Under the pieces are notes generated by a model. That model was not told where the DNA came from, made no database searches, and saw only the letters and a list, made by a program, of their open reading frames with translations. A stretch of 64,000 nt of DNA, from assembly GCA_027605045.1 (NCBI GenBank), contig JAQFWX010000010.1:1120879-1184878 (forward strand), read 5' to 3'. The translations under genes and the position numbers were made by a program. This DNA is from Phallus indusiatus (Eukaryota > Basidiomycota > Agaricomycetes > Phallales > Phallaceae). Below are positions 10,903 through 21,522 of the stretch, piece after piece. Numbering within the stretch: the stretch's first letter is position 1; each line of letters starts with the position of its first letter.

Positions 10903-12166
10903 TCGCTGCCTTCGGGAAAATCCTCCGAGGTAGGGATCTCCAACGAGGGCTCCTCAATGACTGTAGGGGCATCGGAACGTGTGTGAGCCTCTTCAACATC
11001 CTTCCGGGCAAGGAGCTGTTGCACAAGACTATCGATCTCATCCGATTGTATAAAACGAACGTCGTAGGCACGGGGGCAGTCACGAACCATGTGGCCAACC
11101 TGTCCGCATCGGTAGCAACGTGCAGTCTCCGTTTGGACACGTCTACGAGCCGCGTCAACATCCATAGCATCATTCCGAGGTTGTGCAGCAGGAGCAAGAG
11201 GTGAAGGGGGAATGGGCCTACTCGGAACTGGAGCCGCTGCTGGAAATGCAGGTCTGGGGGGAGCGAATGGAGGTGGTGCGTACACTGGAGGGTTAGAGGC
11301 CCTCTGATAGACAGGGAATGGACTAGGACGCGTTCGAGGCATCGGAACCGTGGTCAAGGGGGCAGAAGCATTTGGAGTTGGAAGGACACGACGTCGAATG
11401 GCGTTGAAGGCATCATTATTGCGTCGAGCTTGATCGAAGAGTCGTGCAGCTTTAATCCAGCCTTCATGGTCATTCATAGCTGGATGATCCTGCATCGTTG
11501 CGACCTTGTCCTGAACTTCTTGATCGAGACCCTGTCGGAAATAGGAGGTGATGGCTAGGCCATCTCGATCGGTGAATCCAGCCTTGTTTATGATGATCCG
11601 GAAGGAGTCGATATAATCGTCAACGTTTCGACCTCCTTGTGCAAAACGTCGAGAAAGCAAGAGGTTGAGAGCGTCCTCTTGTTCGGTGAGTGGGAAGAAT
11701 TCAGACTCGAACTTGATCTTGAACTCGTTCCAGGTGGTGTAGGGGCGGGTTCCTGACTGGTACATGGCAAGCTGGGTTTCGGCGAAGACCCCCGCGCGTC
11801 CACTGTTCATATAGGACAACACCCATTGAATCTTGGCATCGAGGGAGGCGAAATCCGAACCACAGATGTTCATGTACAGAGCGACCGAGTTCCAGAAGGA
11901 CCGGCCATTTTGCGATCGCCGTCAAACGCAGTTGGAACGGCGGGACGAGTGTTCCGAGAGGATTTGGAATCACCCGTAGAGTTCGAAGCGGGAGCTTCAG
12001 GGTTAGGAGGACCAGTGGGAGGCGGGTCAGAAGGATTGGCAGCGGGAGCCAGAGACGCAAAGCGGTTATTGATGTGTTCGATCAGCTGGTCAAGCTTATC
12101 GGTCTGCAAGGCGATATTTTGCTCAAGGGTGAGCAGGCGAAGTTCAGAGGTCTGTTCGGACTCCAT
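10899..12166 (-). pseudogene. Gag of element B, about 422 aa, one frameshift
   Basis: The ATG is at 12166 (MESEQTSELRL); an upstream TTG is not needed. The N-terminus has a predicted coiled coil (LLTLEQNIALQTDKLDQLI), then a Pro-rich linker and PTAFDGD, followed by the retrotransposon Gag core (NICGSDFASLDAKIQWVLSY near 11810-11870). A CCHC knuckle CYRCGQVGHMVRDC lies near 11075-11115. The frame shifts at the TTTT run 11908-11911 (plus strand): upstream reads FDGDRK and downstream continues in the -1 frame as NGRSFWNSVALY. It ends with TGA at 10901-10899, overlapping the pol ATG. Confidence 0.9.
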
Positions 12167-12303
12167 GAGCAAAGTTGTCGACAGGCAGGGGAAGGAGGAG
12201 TCGAGTTATGGACAGGGACAAGGAAGTGCCGGAACACGTTGGACGATGACCGGAGGTGTTTTCCGAATGTAGCCGTCAATACAAAACGACTGGTCCGAGA
12301 TAG

Positions 12304-12314
12304 AAGCTTGTTCT
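12304..12314 (-). promoter_or_regulatory. Primer-binding site of element B, complementary to its own RNA 5' end
   Basis: Minus strand AGAACAAGCTT begins 2 nt after the 5' LTR. It is the exact reverse complement of AAGCTTGTTCT in the LTR (minus strand, plus coordinates 12425-12415), which starts 32 bp after a TATATG box. No tRNA-type TGG motif is present. This matches the 11-nt self-priming arrangement known for Tf1. Confidence 0.75.
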
Positions 12315-12316
12315 GC

Positions 12317-12741
12317 TGTTAGGGCGACTCAGGGCACACACCTAGAGGGCAGGAAACCTAAGATCTATTGATGAACGACGACTAACTACTCACCTAGAGG
12401 GCAGGAAACCTAAGAGAACAAGCTTAGGGATCCCCCTCTAGGGCTACGCTACATATACTACGTGGAAGCGCTCGGGGACAATAGATGAGTATCGCCGCGG
12501 GATCCGAGGCGATAAAAGAGAGTTCGAAGAGGTTCGGAGAATTCGATCGGAGTTCGAATTCGAAGAGATCGAAAGGAATAGATAATAGAGAACGAGAGAT
12601 GACAGAACTATAGTTCGGGTTCTCGGAACCCAAACTCGAAGTCTCGGAAAGGAATCGGAAGGGAGAAAGGAACATCGGAACACAAGGAAATGAAGAAATA
12701 ACGACACGGAAGACATGAAGTGAAGCTAGCGTACCCTGACA
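12317..12741 (-). repeat. 5' LTR of element B (family beta, 425 bp)
   Basis: Same sequence as 6559-6983. In sense orientation it has TATATG (plus 12457-12452), then AAGCTTGTTCT at 12425-12415, flanked by one CCTAGAGGGGG box and two inverted CTTAGGTTTCC...CCTCTAGG boxes. Confidence 0.95.
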
Positions 12742-14715
12742 GATCAGTCGGGCGCCTCGTACTTTGTATTTATATGCGTTTTCCCTAGAGGGGGATACCT
12801 AAGCTTGTTCTCTTAGGTTTTCCCTCCTCTAGGTGAGTAGTTAGTTGCTGCCCCGCAATAGATCTTAGGTTTTCCCTCCTCTAGGTGTGTGCCCTGAGTC
12901 GCCCTAACAGTTGCTTTCCCTTGCTGTCAGGCATGGGGGGTGTGAGGGAGAAAAGACCGTGAACGGACTTTTTGGGTTATATACTTGGGCGGCCTCATGG
13001 AGCGCCCAAGTGAAAATTACCTCACCGCGTAGCAGTGAAGTGCCAGTGGATCCCTGTGGGTGGGATCTTCAAGCAGATCCCCGAGTGGGATCTGGGCGCT
13101 TGTTGTTGGTCCGCGACTCTCCGTGATTGGATAGTCGTGGCAGCTGCCGAGGCTCACTTACGCCTCGTAATTGCAAGTACTCGTCTAGAGCTTGCAAGTC
13201 CTTACAGTTACTGTAAGGTTCCCAAGTGGTATCCCCAAGGGTCCACTGGACTAGGAACTCGAGATCTTTCTCGCGAGTTCCACTCCAGCGATGAGCTAGG
13301 AGTTCCTCGACGTGCCATTCAGCATCGTCTGGCTGTCCAAAATCATACGCCGTGAGTGTATCGCGGCGTGGAAATCTCTCATCGTCATTGGCGATGTGGG
13401 GTTTAATCAAATCCACGTGAAATACGGGATTTATGCGACGTTGCTTGAGCTCCTCAGAGAGCTCAAGTTTCACTGTGATATTGTCTTTAACGGACAATAT
13501 TTTGTATGGTCCCACATAACGCGGGATCAACTTCTTAACTCTCCCCTTGGGGAGGTTGAGATTCCTCATCGATAGATAGACGAGGTCACCCTCTTTGTAC
13601 TCTGGTGCATCGCGCCGTGAGTTGTTCGCGTAGTGAGCCTGTTTAACACGATTGGCTATGATAGCGTCATGCGCTATCATGAGATTCCACTTTGCCTGTT
13701 GAGCAAAGTGTTGAACACCTTTGAATTTGGTGTTCGTCTCAATTTTCCTTCCCAGATTGGGAAGGTAGCCGTAATTGAGTTCAAACGGCGCGAAACCAGT
13801 GGTTTCGCTGGTGCTGCTATTAATAGCAAACTCCACCATTGGGATCCTTTCGGCCCAATCTTTTTGATCATTCTGTATGACGGAACGAAGTATTTGACCA
13901 ATTGAGCGATTGGCTCGCTCGGTAGATCCATCCGTTTGCGGATGGAACGCCGTGGACATGAGCAATCGTGTCCCCATTAGGCGTTGCAGTTCCTGCCAGA
14001 ACTTGGCAGTGAATCGTGCATCCCTGTCACTCACGATTGAGTCAGGGACACCGTGGAGTCTTACGACTTCACTGAGGTATAACCAGGCTGTGCCCTTGGC
14101 GGTCAGCTTGGTGGTGGTTGGCATCAGACGAACCATTGAGGTCAGTCTGTCAATCATGACGAATAGGAAGTTATGGCCGTTTGAAACGGGTAATGGACCG
14201 ACGAAGTCCATTCCAACTGATTCCCAAGGTCTATTGGGAATCGGGAGTTGTTTTAACAGGCCACTGGGGTGATTATTCTCCCCTTTATTGGTCTGGCACG
14301 TTCCGCAGGATCTGCAGAACGTATCGATGTCTTCAATCATCGATTTCCACCAGTACGCTTGTCTAACATACTGAGACGTTTTGTAATGTCCGAAGTGCCC
14401 AACAATTTGGTGGGCCTCACTGATTATAATCTCAGTGATCCTCCTCCCCTTGTAAAATGTGTTATGGGGGACACATAATACATCGCGGAGGAACTGATTC
14501 TTGGTAAAGATCAGTTGGTTTTTAATTCCAAACGCCTTGTGAGCGTTTGGGTTGGCAAGGACCAGCTTAAATACTGGGTCCTTGTGATAACCTTGCTGTA
14601 TCAGCGAGGTAAATTCAGCAAAGCCCTCAATTTTGGCTTTAAGAAGCTTGCTGTCTTGCTCTGCACTTAGGGCAAGTATATCCTCATCGGATTGCGCTTC
14701 TGTAATATCAGAAGG

Positions 14716-15110
14716 TGTTAGGGCACGACCGTTCAGCGATTAGACTTAAGGATCGGACTGCTACTATAACCCAGTAACCCAGTCTATAATAGCGCAAGGA
14801 ACTACACATGCGCGCACAGTTGTATATATACATGATTACGCTATCTCTAACCAATAGCTATCAGGTGCATTATCTACCAATAGGAAGAGCGGTAGCCGAG
14901 GACATACGGATGACATAGAGAAAGAGGGAGATATGACAGAATGGAGCGAACGGAGAAACGGGGAGAGTTCGGAAGAATACGCGAGGGATAAATACGGACC
15001 GGTATACCGGGTACCGTATGACCGACGTAGAGCGCGTAGGCATCTAAGTAGGTTATACTATACTACGCTAATATACTAGAATGACCGTAAACCTGGGACG
15101 TACCCTGACA
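14716..15110 (-). repeat. Solo LTR, family delta (395 bp), TSD GAAGG
   Basis: Starts TGTTAGGGCACGACC and ends GGGACGTACCCTGACA. Flanked by GAAGG at 14711-14715 and 15111-15115. It shares only the outermost bases with families alpha to gamma and lacks their CCTAGAGG boxes and the AAGCTTGTTCT 11-mer. It lies between RNase H and integrase of element C; the frame is in register across it. Confidence 0.92.
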
Positions 15111-18100
15111 GAAGGCATAGTATTTGAGGGACCTTCTACTCGAGGTTCCTCTTGTACTCGTGAATGTGTAATAACGTTCACTCTCACTTCATCCCTTCTT
15201 TCGATGGGAAGATGATCCCCTTCGGGATCAAGTCTAACGTCAGCATTGACGTATACCTCCGGAGGGTGAACCTCATCTGGAGTGTCCTCTTCGTAATAAC
15301 GAGAGAGGCCATCGGCGACATTGTTAGTGACGCCCTTGACATGAATTGTCTCGTAATCAAAACGAGACAGGTATTCATACCACCGTGCTTGGCGCGGTGA
15401 CATGCGAGGCTGGGTCTTGAAGTGGACCATGGCCTCATTGTCCGTTACTAGGGTGAATCTTCGCCCTAGTAGTTTGTCTTCCCACTTGAGGAAGGCTTCA
15501 AGTACCGCGATGAGCTCATGCTCATGGGTGCGGTAATTGTACTGTGCAGGGGTGAATTTCTTTGAGAGAAACCCTGCTGGCCTACATGTCTGCCATGTAG
15601 GCCCTTGCCCATAATAGGCACCGACGCCACATTTAGAGCCGTCGGTTACGACCCAAATTGGATCTGGGTCGTCCACGTTAATAGGCTTCAAGATAGGAGC
15701 CTTTCGTGTGAGTGCTTTGATTGAATCAAAGCACTTGTTCAACAATGGCATCCATACGAACGGTCTGTTGTTGTACGTACACCCTGATAGTGGTGTAGTG
15801 TATGCGGCTACCCCTGGTAGGTATGCCGCAACGTATTGTACGAGGCCCAGAAATTTCTGGACATCGTTATATGTGCGTGGAGTTCTCCACTCATGTATTT
15901 TATCCATCTTCTCGTGATCGGGATGGATGCCATCATCGTCGATGATGTGACCTAAGCACTCCAGTCGCTTAGAGTACAAATCAACTTTACGACTACTTAA
16001 GTAAAGTTGTGCTTCTCGCAGGCGTGAGAAGGCATTCTCTAGATGCTGCTGATGCAGATCTATTGTGTTTGAATAGACGAACATGTCGTCTATGTATGCA
16101 TCCGTCGAACGACCGATGCAGTCCCTAAATATATGGGTCATCAGACGTTGAAACGTCAATGGGGCATTGCAGTCTCCTTGCTGCATGACATGGCTCTTGA
16201 AAGTGCCATAGATGGTGGCAAAGGTCGTCTTGTGGACGTCCTCTGGGACTATGCGTACTTGCTCGTACGCCTCAGTCAGATCAATTTTTGATCTGTATTT
16301 GTGTCTCGCCACGTTCTGGCGGATGGTTTCCTGATCAGGGAAGGGCGTTACGTCCTTCTCTGTGTTTTCGTTCTGCAGGCGCAGATCGAACACGGTCCGT
16401 AGTGCTAAGACCACGGCTCGTTTCTGCAGGCAAAGCATGGGGATTGCCTGTGTAGCTACAGTTGGTTCCCACCAACCTGCAGCTATGTATCGCTGAATCT
16501 TCTCAGCGAGTAGCGCTTTGAGCGCATCCGGGCACCTGGGAAGGTGGTACCGGATCTTCTTATTGGGTTCAATAAGAGGAATCTGATGATTCACTTCCCG
16601 AAACGGGGGAAGTCGGGAAGGGACAGGACCGAAAAGGTCACTGTACTTGTTCTTCCAGTACTCGATGAGTGCTGGGACATTCTCTTCCATCATCTCAGGG
16701 ACGGAGGAGCTGGAATGTTGGGTGCTGGCTAGCACCATCGTTCCTGTTTCAGGAGCATGTCCAATCACATGGTGATTGGTGTCAATCACCTCGCCGTCGC
16801 GGGTGATTGTACCTCTGCTGAAATCCAGGCAGATGTTGTAGCGTCTCAGGAATGGGACGCCAATGATTACATCATAGTGATCGATGTTGACGATGTTGAA
16901 GTACTCTTGGACATCGATACCTCCGAATTGGATTCGGGTGTATGTCCCATACTGGATGGACGACTTGCTGCCCTTAACGGCCAGCTGTAGCACGACAGGT
17001 TTGTTGAGCTTGAAGGTTCTTGCTCCGGTGGCAAGAGAGAAATGAGGGGACATGATCATCCCCTGGCATCCACTGTCGACTAGGCAGTGAGCCAATTGGC
17101 CATTGACTGGCCAGAAACCCTCAATGGGTTTCGATGCGTTTCTGTCTCGTGTTGGGGCACGAGAGCTCACTCTAGCCGTATGGTCATAGAGTGGTTCCTT
17201 GCTCGTAGCGAGCGAGGACTCATTGTCATCCAATGGCGATGACTTGTGGACTGCGAAGTGCAGTCTGCGCTCCTCATACTCGTCGCCAATTGTGAGGAGC
17301 ATGTATACACTGGGACCATTGTCATCATCGTCCCATTGGTATTGGATGCCCTCGTCATCCTCAACGGGGTCGTTGGTGGGCTCGTCTTGGGCCACCCCTT
17401 CCTCCACAGCTTGTTCAGCTGTGGGGTCTTCCACGTTCTCCTGCGGGGCATCATTCGATGTCTCGCCAGAGGTCTCTTCAACCTCTTTGATACGACCCAC
17501 ATTGGCTCGTACCTGTCTCAGTCTGGGGCATGCATTTCTGTAGTGTCCCACCTGTCCACAGTTGAAACATGTGGGAGGGGTTGTGCTAGTATGATTGTTC
17601 GTACTAGTTGGGGCAGTCCTAGTGGTCTGCGAGCTATGGTTCCTCGAGTTTGACGAGCTCGAGGGGCGGTTCCCCAGTGGGGAGTTACCATTTGTACGCG
17701 TCTCGTGAGGACGCGTGGAGGAACCGTGGTTCCTCTGGTTCAAGCGCATATTGTTGGGATGCGCTTGCCTTACCAAGTTGTTGTGGCTGCTACTGCTGCC
17801 ACTACCGCTACTACTGCCTCCGCTATTGCTACCTGCTGGGCGGGTAGTGCTTCCTTGAGACGCCGCTACCGAGCGGCGTTTCTTGAACGCCTCTTCTACT
17901 TGAATTGTCAGTAGAAGTAGTTCCTTAGCAGTCATCTGCTCAGGATTGCCGCCTCTGAACGCTACTTCAGTGGCGAGGCTGTGGTTCAGCCCATCAAGGA
18001 ACCTCCTCCTGAATGTGTAGTCATCAGGAGGGTGCGCTAGTCTGTTGGCTAGCGTGAGCAGCACGCTCATGTACTCGTGTACAGAGTGCGACCCCTGCCG

Positions 18101-18651
18101 TTCGCGTTCAAATTGAATCGCTACCTCACTTCTAGAGTGGGGTGGCAGGAAACGATCATATAGTCTCTGCAGTGCGGGGACTAGGGTCCACTCGTGGAGG
18201 GGGCGAACGCCTCTCTCTACGTTTTGAGTAAACCATTCTTGGGCCAGCCCTTCTAGGCACATGCCCAGAAAGGATATTTGCTCTGCTTGGCTGACTTCTC
18301 CAAGCAGGTGGTTTACGCGTAGCCAGCGTAACAGACCCGACACAAAGTTGTCAAAGTCTTCGGCTCTGGATGAGCCGCTATATGTGGGCGGGAGCCCTAT
18401 CTTCGCTCCTGCTTTTGCAAGGGGCGAATTGCCTGGCATCATATCCCTGTTTGCAATCAGGGCTTCTTGAACCATGGCTATGACGCCCTCAAGTACTGGG
18501 GCGTCGTCGCTGAAAGGATCAAATCTTTCAGCACATTCTTCATCGAACGGTGTGGTGCGGAGATCCTCGCCATACTGTGGTCGACAAGTGTATCCATCAT
18601 ATGTATCGATACGCGGTGCTTCTGCTGGATTTGCAGAAGGTTGCCTATGCC

Positions 18652-19214
18652 TAAGGCTCTCAACGGGTTAGAGGTTGCACAGGTTTAACCTGCAGGTACC
18701 TGTATCCGTACCCGCAGGTCACGGGTACCCGTCACACAGGTACCCGGCGCCTAATTGACCCGGGTCGGGTACAGGTAGCCATTTTCGAAACCACGGGTAC
18801 CCGTGCTAACCCGCCCTATAAGACATAGTGACAGGTGGGTGATTTTCGAGTGGTGTTTGTCGTGATTTTTTTATTTATTTTGGCTCTAGAGAGCTCAAAT
18901 CTTACTTAAAATGGAAATAAAAAAATATGCCAACGATATTTTTTAATTCTCTACAAGATAAGTTGGGCGCTTAAATAAGCGCCCATCTCGCTTAATAACT
19001 TAATCTAGTAACATCTAGTCACACGTGACATTACCTGCAGGTAACACACAGGTACCTGCAGATTACCTGTTGTCACAGGTTGACCTGCCTACCTGCAGGT
19101 TGTCACGTGACCCGCGGGTTGAAACCCGGGTCAGGTCGAGGATACCCAAATTTTTGACACTGACCCGCGGGTACGGGTACCCGTACCCGCGGATCCAACC
19201 CGTTGAGAGCCTTA
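18652..19214. mobile_element. hAT-type MITE (563 bp), TSD CCTATGCC
   Basis: The terminal inverted repeat TAAGGCTCTCAACGGGTT has its complement at the other end. The 8-bp duplication CCTATGCC is at 18644-18651 and 19215-19222. The arms are built of repeated ACGGGTACC/CAGGTACCTG-type words. The core (about 18858-18990) contains TTGGCTCTAGAGAGCTCAA and GATAAGTTGGGCGCTTAAATA, shared with the MITE at 21763. No ORF. It interrupts the Gag part of element C without shifting the frame. Confidence 0.9.
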
Positions 19215-20611
19215 CCTATGCCCACTGGGCTCGGCACTTTGCCTTGGCAGTTGTCTGCCAGGTGGTGGTGCTCTGTCGTCTGGACGACTAGAACTTGTGG
19301 CTGGATCTGGCGATGGGATCCTATCGCCAGTGATGGCATTATAGCCACCTTCAAACACATGAGCATGGCGGACCGCGTTCATACGCGCGTCCCTCGCGAT
19401 GCGGATTCTATCTTGTATGATCCGCAGTTGCTGCTCGTTGGGAGTGTCAGTCTCGAGGGAGCCTGCTACGGCTTCCTCGAGTGCATTAGTGGCCGCCTCC
19501 ACAGCCCATGCATGTGTACGGATTGCTCTGTCGGAGAGTAGCCCTGCTATCCTCTGGTATTCGAGGGCAGCTTGAGCGACCACTTCAGCATCCTCTCGTG
19601 GGGGTGCTCCATTTCGCGACTGGTGAACCAGTCGCGTGGCTATCTCGGTGTCGATATAGTCCCCAACCGCGTCAGACTCGTGAGGCGGTCGTCTTGTGAA
19701 ACGGTACATCCGTCTCACTGTTTCTCTGCCAGCCTCTATCTCGGGGCCGGGATTCCTAGGAGCTGTATATGCTGTAGTTCCTTGGGTAGGAGGTCTAACA
19801 GGACATGTACTCGGTCCTGGGGTGGCGTTCTGGGAACGTTGCCTGGTGCCTGTTGGTGCAGGCTCAGGAGATTGGGAATTGCCAGCTGTTGCTGGTGACG
19901 GACTGGCGTATGTCGGTCCCATCGGTGTAACAAACCTAGCTTGTGGGGCTGGGTTTGTGAATTGATATGCAAGGCGACTCGTCAGCCCTGCTGGTCTAGG
20001 ACGAGTAGATCCAGTACCTGATGCAGGCGGATCTACCGCTCTGCTTTTTCCTTTGTCAGAGCATGCTCGTGCAGGCTCTGCTTCAGGAGACAAGTCTGTC
20101 GTCCTGACCTGGTCCCTGTCAGTGCCCGTGGTAACAGGCTCTGGTTCAGGGTTTTCAACTCCTGCATTGACGTCCTCGATTAATCGAGCTAGTCTCTGCA
20201 GTTCTGACGGGGACATGTTCCCGTTCCTCACGCCATCGAGTAACGATGCGTGAACTGCGTTCATGGCCTCATCCCTTCGGATGGACCTATCACTCCTAAC
20301 GCTAAGTCTGGAGCGACCAGATGCTACGGACTTTACGTCCTCATCTTCTTCATCAGCAAGTTGGGGCTGATGTTCCATCGTCTGCGACGCAGGACGAGTG
20401 GGATTTTGGGTTGATGCATCCACTCTCTCCCATGTGGATGACTCTCCTTCGAGGGTTCCTTCCCTAGACGGGTCGGGATTTTCAGTTTGCACTGGCCCGG
20501 GTGGGTCAGGCTGATTGGAATCAGGTGTACCACGATCTGGTGCACTCTGACTCCTGGTAGTAGGAGCCATTGAATCCTCCTGCAATAGGAAGGGTTAATT
20601 TCGCTTGCTTA

Positions 20612-21476
20612 CAGCAGTTTGCAGACTCGTTTGCACTCCGACGAGTCGCGCGTTGGCTGCTCGAAAATAGGGTCAGAAAGACCGGGTTTTTTTGACTCAA
20701 CGGCTGATTGTAAACTAGGAGTGTATTAGTAGAAAATGACAATAAGAAGCATTTCGATTTTTTGAAAACGAAAAAATTTCATAAATGGATGATCTGAAAA
20801 AACCCGGTTTTCTGAGTTTCTAGGATTGAAGCGACTAGATGGGAAAATTTGGTAATTACTTCAAGTTCCCTGTGGCTCAGTGGTCAAGCTGGTGCCTATA
20901 TTTATTATTGTTGGCTGGTTGTGAGTTTGACTCAGAGGTCTTCAGAATTTTTTGGTGCACATTTTTTTAATGCACTACTAGTATATCAAAAAAATAAAAT
21001 TTGAAGTTCTTTTAAAATTATGTCTGTTGATTTAAATAGCACTTGAAATTATGCACAATATTATGGAAATTGACATATGTAATTTTTGTGAAAAAAATTT
21101 TGAACTCAGTACCACTGCAACCAAGGAAAGTTCAAAAAAATTCTGAAGACCTCTGAGTCGAACTCACAACCAGCCAACAATAATAAATATAGGCACCAGC
21201 TTGACCACTGAGCCACAGGGAACTTGAAGTAATTACCAAATTTTCCCATCTAGTCGCTTCAATCCTAGAAACTCAGAAAACCGGGTTTTTTCAGATCATC
21301 CATTTATGAAATTTTTTCGTTTTCAAAAAATCGAAATGCTTCTTATTGTCATTTTCTACTAATACACTCCTAGTTTACAATCAGCCATTGAGTCAAAAAA
21401 ACCCGGTCTTTCTGACCCTATTTTCGAGCAGCCAACGCGCGACTCGTCGGAGTGCAAACGAGTCTGCAAACTGCTG
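20612..21476. mobile_element. Foldback (long inverted repeat) element, 865 bp, TA target
   Basis: The two arms of about 350 bp are near-perfect reverse complements, from CAGCAGTTTGCAGACTCG at 20612 to its complement ending at 21476, around a spacer of about 150 bp. TA flanks both ends (20610-20611 and 21477-21478), as for Tc1/mariner MITEs. Each arm carries tRNA-like words: TGGCTCAGTGGTCAAGCTGG (A-box-like) and TTGTGAGTTTGACTC (loosely B-box-like). It sits in the leader between the 5' LTR and Gag of element C. No coding capacity. Confidence 0.8.
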
Positions 21477-21522
21477 TAATACAGCGGCAGGTTGTTTTTA
21501 ACGCCTTTGGTGTTAAAAAAGA

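Larger units (their letters stand above)
6559..12741 (-). mobile_element. Complete Ty3/gypsy chromovirus (element B, 6183 bp), TSD GATCA
   Basis: The two 425-bp LTRs (6559-6983 and 12317-12741) look identical by eye. GATCA occurs at 6554-6558 and 12742-12746. On the minus strand the order is 5' LTR, self-complementary primer site (12304-12314), Gag, Pol (protease, RT, RNase H, integrase, chromodomain), polypurine tract, 3' LTR. It inserted into a solo LTR. Near-zero LTR divergence makes it the youngest insertion in the stack, yet Gag and Pol each carry one apparent frameshift. Confidence 0.95.
6370..12909 (+). repeat. Solo LTR, family alpha (352 bp), split by element B; TSD GTTGC
   Basis: The left part 6370-6558 starts TGTCACGGTACGCTAGCG and the right part 12747-12909 ends GTCGCCCTAACA. 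With element B and one GATCA removed it is 352 bp, the same as the other alpha LTRs. GTTGC is at 6365-6369 and 12910-12914. It lies in the third ORF of element C. Sense strand is plus, opposite to element B. Confidence 0.92.
4231..12934 (-). pseudogene. Third ORF of element C (585 aa when insertions are removed), function unknown
   Basis: The ATG is at 12934, 134 bp downstream of the Pol stop. The coding pieces are 12934-12910, 6369-5639 and 5242-4231. Excluding the solo LTRs and one copy of each 5-bp duplication gives 1758 nt, exactly 586 codons. It starts MPDSKGKQRER, followed by an RS/SP-rich segment, a Cys/His cluster (YHNNDSCTACNDF), a probable coiled coil (HLDEHLEEAEKDIKSL), a basic nuclear-signal-like KKRSRDQ, an acidic Asp-rich block, and a C-terminal globular half (RWRRSMKERRLARKTAKLE and beyond). 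No signal peptide or membrane span is seen, so it does not look like an envelope protein. It could be a Gag-like or nucleic-acid-binding accessory protein; I do not recognise the family. Confidence 0.75.
13069..20570 (-). pseudogene. Gag-Pol single ORF of element C (2176 aa when insertions are removed)
   Basis: The ATG is at 20570 (MAPTTRSQ); a longer reading needs a TTG. The pieces are 20570-19215, 18651-15111 and 14715-13069, interrupted by a hAT MITE and a solo LTR. Counting each duplication once gives 6531 nt, exactly 2177 codons, with no stop between Gag and Pol. In order: a low-complexity N-terminal region; Gag core (WLRVNHLLGE near 18310); CCHC knuckle CFNCGQVGHYRNAC near 17530-17570; protease LVDSGCQG near 17075; RT YIDDMFVYS near 16085; RNase H DGSKCGVGAY near 15640; integrase HHCC near 14290-14420; DFVGPL near 14205, SDRDARF near 14030 and TERANRS near 13915; chromodomain (VEELLAHRW...FLVQW) near 13190-13330. 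Gag-Pol fusion in one frame is the Tf1/sushi-type arrangement. Confidence 0.92.

Noticed and set aside
4231..12934. Third ORF of element C as an envelope gene
   Set aside because: No signal peptide, no membrane span and no furin-like site; only the position fits.
17246..17653. Plus-strand frame of 135 codons
   Set aside because: Shadow of the Gag-Pol linker and CCHC region of element C.
20870..20950. A functional tRNA gene in the foldback element
   Set aside because: A/B-box-like words are present, but I cannot form an acceptor stem or an anticodon arm, and the same text is inverted in the other arm.
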